DNA from: Prevotella sp. UBA2711
GTDB taxonomy: Bacteria > Bacteroidota > Bacteroidia > Bacteroidales > Bacteroidaceae
Direction: 5' to 3'
DNA: 13,928 nt
Assembly (NCBI GenBank): GCA_002354095.1
Contig: DEKX01000004.1
Span: 1 to 13,928, forward strand
Positions 13,658 to 13,928 of the stretch are shown piece by piece; the stretch's first letter is position 1; every line of letters begins with the position of its first letter. Below the pieces are notes generated by a model, which worked only from the letters and a program-made list of their open reading frames with translations, had not been told where the DNA came from and searched no databases. A program made the translations under genes and the position numbers.

Positions 13658-13928
13658 GCTGCACCTCCTTCCATCATTCTCTTTGCCTGATTGACAAGTT
13701 GCTCTGCTGTAAGCACGACTTCCTTAACGGCTTTATCCAGATACCCTTTTCCTTTCAGCGCATCGCGCAGTTTGAGCATGGGTTTCACGATTCCCAGCAA
13801 CTCCCAGCGTGATTCCAGCTTGTGTTGCAGGAAGGATATGGCATCCGTATTGCCTGTTTCAAATGCGGACTCCAGTTCACTCATTTCATTCTCTGTCTGC
13901 TCGACAAGAAGGGCAAGCATACCGTTTA
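13654..13928 (-). CDS. rteA: RteA hybrid sensor kinase, C-terminal HPt domain only (5' end cut)
   Basis: The frame is open to the right edge of the window, so this is the 3' end of a longer gene; the ATG at 13920 is internal. The visible ~91 residues are helical and look like a histidine phosphotransfer (HPt) domain: ELESAFETGNTDAISFLQHK, then LESRWELLG, with the phospho-acceptor histidine at bases 13822-13824. The usual HPt motif HxLKGS is changed to HKLES, which is somewhat unusual. Its position immediately before rteB with a 4-bp stop/start overlap identifies it as RteA, the sensor kinase of the RteA/RteB system. The phosphate would pass kinase, receiver, HPt, then RteB. In CTnDOT the operon is tetQ-rteA-rteB; whether tetQ lies further right cannot be seen. 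Confidence 0.8.
   Translation of the reverse strand, partial: NGMLALLVEQTENEMSELESAFETGNTDAISFLQHKLESRWELLGIVKPMLKLRDALKGKGYLDKAVKEVVLTAEQLVNQAKRMMEGGAA

Noticed and set aside
1..13928. CRISPR arrays, tRNA or rRNA genes, insertion sequences, attachment sites.
   Set aside because: I saw no regularly spaced identical repeats with unique spacers, no tRNA-like cloverleaf, no transposase and no integrase or att core in the window.

Overview
The window is an interior segment of an integrative conjugative element (conjugative transposon) of the Bacteroidales CTnDOT/CTnERL type, from a Bacteroides- or Prevotella-like host. The evidence is the gene set: a traA-traG type operon with the Bacteroidetes-only DUF3408/DUF4122/DUF4133/DUF4134-like proteins, a mobA-mobB-mobC trio, and the rteA-rteB-rteC regulatory genes. 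Most starts lack a Shine-Dalgarno sequence, and one promoter carries the Bacteroidetes -7 box TAnnTTTG. Both window ends cut genes, and no integrase, attachment site or resistance gene is visible.

Layout. 1-4946, minus strand: the tra operon, read right to left as traA (ParA ATPase), a DUF3408-like protein, traD, traE (VirB2-like), traF (VirB3-like) and traG (VirB4-like ATPase, cut at the left edge). 4947-5897: a noncoding divergent region of about 0.95 kb. Its tra-proximal part is AT-rich with tandem repeats. Its mob-proximal part is GC-richer and dense in direct repeats and hairpins, and is the best candidate for oriT and for regulatory RNA. 5898-9648, plus strand: mobA (relaxosome accessory), mobB (relaxase) and mobC (VirD4-type coupling ATPase). 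9649-11554, plus strand: an AbiE-like toxin-antitoxin pair with its own promoter, embedded in a perfect 17-bp inverted repeat. 11558-13928, minus strand: rteA (only the C-terminal HPt domain), rteB (NtrC-type response regulator) and rteC.

How it fits together. RteA/RteB form a phosphorelay. RteB activates rteC, and RteC in characterised relatives switches on excision and then transfer. MobA/MobB nick and bind the element at oriT, MobC hands the complex to the channel, and the tra proteins build the channel. The AbiE-like pair sits between mobC and rteC, where CTnDOT carries its excision (xis2c-xis2d-orf3-exc) genes; no excision gene is seen here.

The most interesting structure is the 222-bp rteB-rteC spacer. 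It holds a 48-bp imperfect inverted repeat made of two 19-bp palindromes at 21-bp period. About 145 bp downstream lies a sigma-54-like -24/-12 element in front of rteC. RteB keeps an intact GAFTGA loop, so this looks like an enhancer-dependent promoter. A terminator reading of the repeat is also possible.
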